Source of the DNA: Eutreptiella sp. 'Long Island Sound 2002' | Lineage: Eukaryota > Euglenozoa > Euglenophyceae > Eutreptiales > Eutreptiaceae | Direction of reading: 5' to 3' | Length of the DNA: 64,000 nt | Assembly: GCA_964036045.1 (NCBI GenBank) | Contig: OZ038390.1 | Location: forward strand, 34,654,319-34,718,318 | Part shown: in pieces, positions 59,705-64,000 of the stretch | Layout of the letters: each line of letters opens with the position of its first letter | Numbering within the stretch: the first letter of the stretch is position 1 | Position numbers and translations under genes: made by a program | Notes under the pieces: generated by a model | The model's input: only the letters and a program-made list of their open reading frames with translations | Database searches by the model: none | Told to the model about the DNA's origin: nothing

Positions 59705-60399
59705 ACCCGCTGCCATGCGTGGTGTTATTGAACCCCCCCCAGGGTTTGCTCTAAGGAGGGGGGTGAAGCGGTACCCAGAACCCCATGACCATGGTGGGGT
59801 ATACAACCGGTATCCGTGTGCCCACTAACCCCATGTACGGAGGGGAAGACGCCCGGTGAAGCTCGGTGAGAGCCATGTACCGGCAAACTGCCATTTGCCG
59901 GTATCTTACTATTTCACGCCAATCTCCCCCGCACTGCCTTCGGCCGTCAATTCGGCAACCTAACCCTAACAACAGATGTAGGTAAGACGTGTTTGTGTGA
60001 GAGATCTGGGCATTTCAGCTATTAGCGGCCGCATCGGCAACGGATGCGTCGTCCGCTGAGATTTACACATCAGAATATCAGGAATCAACAGGGTTTTATT
60101 TTCAGATTGTTTCCGTAAATTTTCACGCTTCCGTTCTGATAATCAATGTTTTGACTGCTGGCGGTTGGCTCGCGACTTTAGCGTAACGGCCAGTTTAACT
60201 GTTATTTACAGACATTTTAGCGCAATCCGTGACGAAGACTCTAAAGTCTTCATGAATTGCATTGATGCATCTGCAATTTTCACATTGTACACTCGCAACC
60301 ATAATCCGAATTTTTCAGGATGTCGAAATCGGATTTTCGACTTCGACATCCCCGCACTTGATTTGACCTCTTTCAAGTGGACCTACGTGCTTCCCTATG

Positions 60400-60471
60400 C
60401 ACGAATCAACTTTCCTTTTGTCTTGCCCTCCATTTGTCTTAGAGATATGGGCAAAACAAAGTTGATTCGTG
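60400..60471. other. Conserved long stem-loop in repeat R copy 2
   Basis: Arms 60400-60413 and 60458-60471 are the same perfect 14-bp complements as in copy 1. Confidence 0.7.
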
Positions 60472-62742
60472 AGGCCACTTGTGAGGGTCATATCTCGTGC
60501 TGCTTGCGAGGAATGACAATAGGGAAGCATGGGATGTATTCACAATACTCCCGACGTAATTTAGGAAGCTTTATACGCCTTGCGTCTCCACACGTGCGCG
60601 CTAGCGTAATGGATCATGGTCAAGAGGGTAGAGTTTGCGTTATAACTCTTTGGCCATGATATTGCGTGCGTTAAGATAACTTTCGAGTGTAGCGCGCGAG
60701 TGTTGGTGTTGCATAGGAACTTTCCTTGAGTTCCTATGAGCGATTGACACAAAGTTATGCCCTTGGAGGGGCATGACATATCGTGGGGGGAGCTACCTTT
60801 TTGGGCAATATGGAGTATGTGCCATGTGTTGTATTGCGTGCCCATTTGGCTGGTTTGGCTAAGAGCGATACACCCACCAATGGACCTCATATTGCACGAG
60901 GCCCTTCCTTATACTCCCCACGATCAATTGCAAGCCTAACCTTCGTGATGGAAAGCTTGTGTGCCGATCCCAAAGCGATGCGTTGGGAGCAAGGTGTGTG
61001 TTTTGCAATTTTCCATATTTTCATGTGCCCACTTGGGAAGTAGTGCTCGTGACCTTTCAAAGCGCCCCAAGTGGAGCACATATGTGGAATCGAAGGTCAT
61101 TGGTGTCAAGTCATTGTGTTTAGAAGGATTGGTCGATTATTCAATCCAAGCCGAAGATATTATAATATACTTGTGCGCCTTTCAAGGCCCTTTTGGGTGT
61201 TTTTTTCGCCAATATTGCTGTTTTTTGCCCGTCATGATGTCAAGTGGCGAGCGTGTATCTCAATGTTGCGCTCAATTGACATCATGACCCAAGTATGTTA
61301 TGAGGGTACATACTTCGGTGCCCAACATATCTTGGACCCGACAAATAACTTCTCTTGGGCTTGGCATACCGTGGCCGCCATATTGGCGATTCGGAAGTAT
61401 CCCAAATCATGGGCTCACTTGGCGACCCTGCCATTGCCAAAACCGGAGGAGTTGGGCGACGCCCAAAAGATATGTTGGACACATATGACTTGATACCAAT
61501 CCTATGGCACACTCCGGTCCAAGTCGGGCATGTGCCTCATTTGCCCCAACCATGAGTGTGCGCATTTTCGGCCATTTTGAGCAGTTTTCCATATTTTCTG
61601 CCCGCCGTGCACCATGTTCAGCCTCCTCGTGCACGCCGGACTCATGGACCGATGGACCATATATGACATGGGTGTTATGGACATTGGTCCCCATGGTTCA
61701 CACACCACGTGGGCGAAGCGGAGCAACCTTCGTTCGGGTGCTAGCCCAAAGTGAGTGTGGACAATTTTGCCATTTTGGCATTTGTGGACCCAATTGGGAT
61801 TGTCACCACGCCGAGTGGCATGTAGATCTTTGAGAGCAAAGTGCATGGGAGTCTCTGTTAGACTCCCGGTGGATCGCGTATGGAATGGCGGATCCGATCT
61901 CCAAGCCGGTGTGGAGCTATACTATTGGGAGCACCCCCGAATTTTGGCTCATTTCGAGCAGCCAAAAAGACCCCCTTTTGAGGCCCCAATTTGACCCCCC
62001 CGTGTGGTCAATTGGCGGCCCCATATCTCTTTGCCCCAAGGGAGCCCGGACCTAATTCGAAGTTGTACAATCACATATGAGTCCTAGGTCCCGTCTCCTA
62101 TCCTGTGAGTCATTGGCCTTGCCCTGGCCGGGCGAGCCACAGGTGAGAATGATGCCAATTTTGGTGATTTTGGCATCATGACCCCACTTGACGAACCCGT
62201 GGTGCCCTGATGCCGGGACCTCAGAGGGAACCAGGTTGGGTGAGGGCTCCAGGGAGTTCATAATCGAAGGGCATAGGGTCAGTTGCCTCGTCCCTACCTC
62301 TGGCGGGTCCGGACGAGGGGTCAACTTTGGAGATTTTTGAGCTAATATCAGTTTGGGCTGAAACAGCCCATTTTCAGCTACCAACTCCTAGGGGATAATG
62401 GCGGGGCCAGATCTCTGGCTCAGAATGGAGTTGGGACCTGCCGTTAAGGGAGCATAGGGAGCCACTATCGGTTGGCCTTGGAGCGCATTGGTTCCGAGGA
62501 ACTCGCCTGTGGCTGGACGGGACACCTCCCCTATTGGCAGGGTTTCAGGGTCCGGACTGAGCAGGGCATGGGTTGTGTTTGAGCCCCCGCCCCCACCAGC
62601 CACTGAGAGGGTCGGACCTGGGATTGGGATATGAGTTGGGACTGAGTGTCTATTGTCTTGTGATGCCCTTACCCCAGTCCAGTCTTAACCCCATGTGTAC
62701 ATATCCTGATGTGTTGCTGTACATACTTTTGTTCCCTTGTTT

Positions 62743-63676
62743 TTGCAATAATTGTTCACTTTAAGGTCCAAACTGGACCGCAGCGTGACAGTTCGAGGGA
62801 AAAAGATACATAGAGTACTCTACACATGGCACATAGGCCTCAGCGAATACTATATGTGCTGCCTGTGCTGCATGGTTGTAGTGTGTAAGGAATAAGGGGG
62901 GGTTTGTGTGGGAAGGAGGTAAGTAGAGTGGTTGGTGGTTGTGTGTGGCAGGTGGTGGCGGCCGGGGCTGGCCCCGAGGTATGGTGAAGCGGGTGGGCCC
63001 GTGAGTGATAACACTTGGTGAAAAAGGGAGGACACTCGCTTGTGTGGTGGAGGCCTGGGTAGTATCTGGGGATCAAAAAGGGGCTGCACCCTGGGAGGCA
63101 CATAGTGGGTGTCACTGTTTTGGACAAACCCTAGCCCTTTGAAGAGTGGCTATCTCTGCAGTGAATAAGGGTGTGTACATTATATCAGGGTGGGGGTCGG
63201 GGCCTGAAAAATGTGGAGGCTAGGACTCGCTGGACTTTGCTTAATGAAAATCCGCGGTTCAGAGACTCAGTTGCAAAAGTTGGAAAACCAGTTGAAAAAT
63301 GAAAGCGAGTACTTGGGACCTGAGATAATTAAGATACACACTGGCTGGTGAACATTGCTGTGTGAACAGCGTATGTGTAAGGCTGAGTGATTGAAAGTGT
63401 GTTTGTGTGCGTGTGTGTGTAGGTGAGGGGAGAACTGGCACGTGAGACTGGTGAAAGTGTGTGTTTGTCACTGGTGGTGTGTGGCAGCAAGTGAGTGAGT
63501 AAGTGTCGAGTCGAAGTGAGCCGTGTGAGGAAAAATGAAAAAAGAATTGTCTTGCTTGCAATGCCTCAGCCTGCGGTGTCGCTGAAAACTGGAGTTTCAC
63601 CCCTGGGGGAAAATACAACAGTGAACAGCAAGGTGGCAAGGCTAAGGTAGCATTCTGGCAGGTGTGCAGGCTGGTG
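62743..63676. mobile_element. 934-bp insertion with 17-bp target-site duplication
   Basis: CTTTTGTTCCCTTGTTT occurs on both sides (62726-62742 and 63677-63693) but once in the empty site of copy 1 (7197-7213), so this is a clean insertion. The body has no terminal inverted repeats, no poly-A tail and no recognisable protein. It contains (GT)n-rich sequence near 63390-63420. A long duplication of this size suits target-primed non-LTR elements or SINEs. Confidence 0.85.
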
Positions 63677-63796
63677 CTTTTGTTCCCTTGTTTCAGAGTG
63701 GCAAGGATCCTGAAACGCTTTGTCACATGACACGAGCGCAATGATGCCCCTGTGAGCGTAGTGCTTTGCCTGCCTGCTCACTTGTGCGTGTCCACA

Positions 63797-64000
63797 GAAG
63801 CGGTACCCAGAACCTATGGCCCATGGCCCGGAGGCCTGTGAGCCGTCACACCCGTTATGGTTTGAGCCGTCACACCCGTTCGGAAGCCGTTGACACCGGC
63901 TGTCAGCGGGACATCCCTGTTCTCTAACCCGCGAGATCTGGAATCCGATTTCTAACCATTAAATCAATATAGAATTACCATAATTTTATTGTCCTACGCG
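63797..64000. other. Right edge sequence beginning with the R-boundary 18-mer
   Basis: Opens with GAAGCGGTACCCAGAACC, the same 18-mer that begins both R copies, then diverges. It contains two GAGCCGTCACACCCGTT repeats near 63840-63880. No gene is seen. Confidence 0.4.

Larger units (their letters stand above)
59762..63795. repeat. Repeat R, copy 2 (with insertion)
   Basis: Second copy of 4240-7315, same orientation, about 55.5 kb away. Boundaries are GGTGAAGCGGTACCC on the left and GTGCGTGTCCAC on the right. It is interrupted at 62743-63676 by an insertion absent from copy 1. An ORF of 164 codons (60165-60659) corresponds to 4636-5130 but appears non-coding. Confidence 0.85.

Noticed and set aside
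60165-60659. 164-codon ORF in repeat R copy 2, as a conserved gene
   Set aside because: Differences from copy 1 are mostly amino-acid changing and there is no ATG; conservation reflects recent duplication.
1-64000. tRNA or rRNA genes
   Set aside because: I saw no convincing cloverleaf with A and B boxes, and no conserved rRNA core, in reading the window; a covariance-model scan would be needed to exclude them.

Overview
This is eukaryotic, repeat-dominated DNA. I see no bacterial operons, ribosome binding sites or CRISPR, and no complete host gene. Almost everything recognisable is a retroelement, often nested or truncated. The one host-like sequence is a short minus-strand piece (32572-33237) of a pyrophosphate-dependent phosphofructokinase in which the end of one catalytic unit runs into the start of a second. 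From memory, that fused architecture is typical of apicomplexans and their relatives, so an alveolate-type protist is my best guess, held weakly. No database search was possible.

Layout. 302-2980: 5'-truncated Ty3/gypsy chromovirus pol (copy A0). 3354-4238: fragment of a different gypsy lineage. 4240-7315: a 3.1 kb non-coding repeat (R) whose second copy lies at 59762-63795 and carries a 934-bp insertion with a 17-bp target duplication. 7518-10171: two 370-bp direct repeats around a minisatellite and a minus-strand ORF. 10436-15389 and 22262-25369: gypsy copy A1 (gag, protease, Dam-like region, RT, part of RNase H), split by a minus-strand LINE-related element X (15390-22261). 25370-30421: element Y, whose 3' end matches X; it holds a roughly 1.5 kb tract almost without T and an 11-copy 212-bp array. 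30422-30766: a second copy of the A1 RNase H piece. 31240-32571: A-poor sequence. 33238-40561 and 51360-54136: two parts of a minus-strand LINE, separated by LTR element B. 40562-51359: structurally complete Ty3/gypsy element B with LTRs, tRNA-Met-type primer site, gag, pol, chromodomain and polypurine tract. 54137-58159: gypsy copy A2 pol. 58160-59761: unassigned sequence and a minisatellite.

How the genes work together. In families A and B, gag and pol lie in one frame separated by a UAG, which points to stop-codon readthrough as the way Pol is made. In both families a domain like the Dam-type methyltransferase of DIRS elements sits between protease and RT; its NPPF motif is intact in B and degraded in A. 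The LINE has ORF1, an APE endonuclease-RT-RNase H ORF2, and a long overlapping ORF3 with a C48 (Ulp1)-like cysteine protease signature. Most copies carry in-frame stops or frameshifts. Element B is young (LTRs differ at 4 of 532 positions) yet has two TGA codons in pol.
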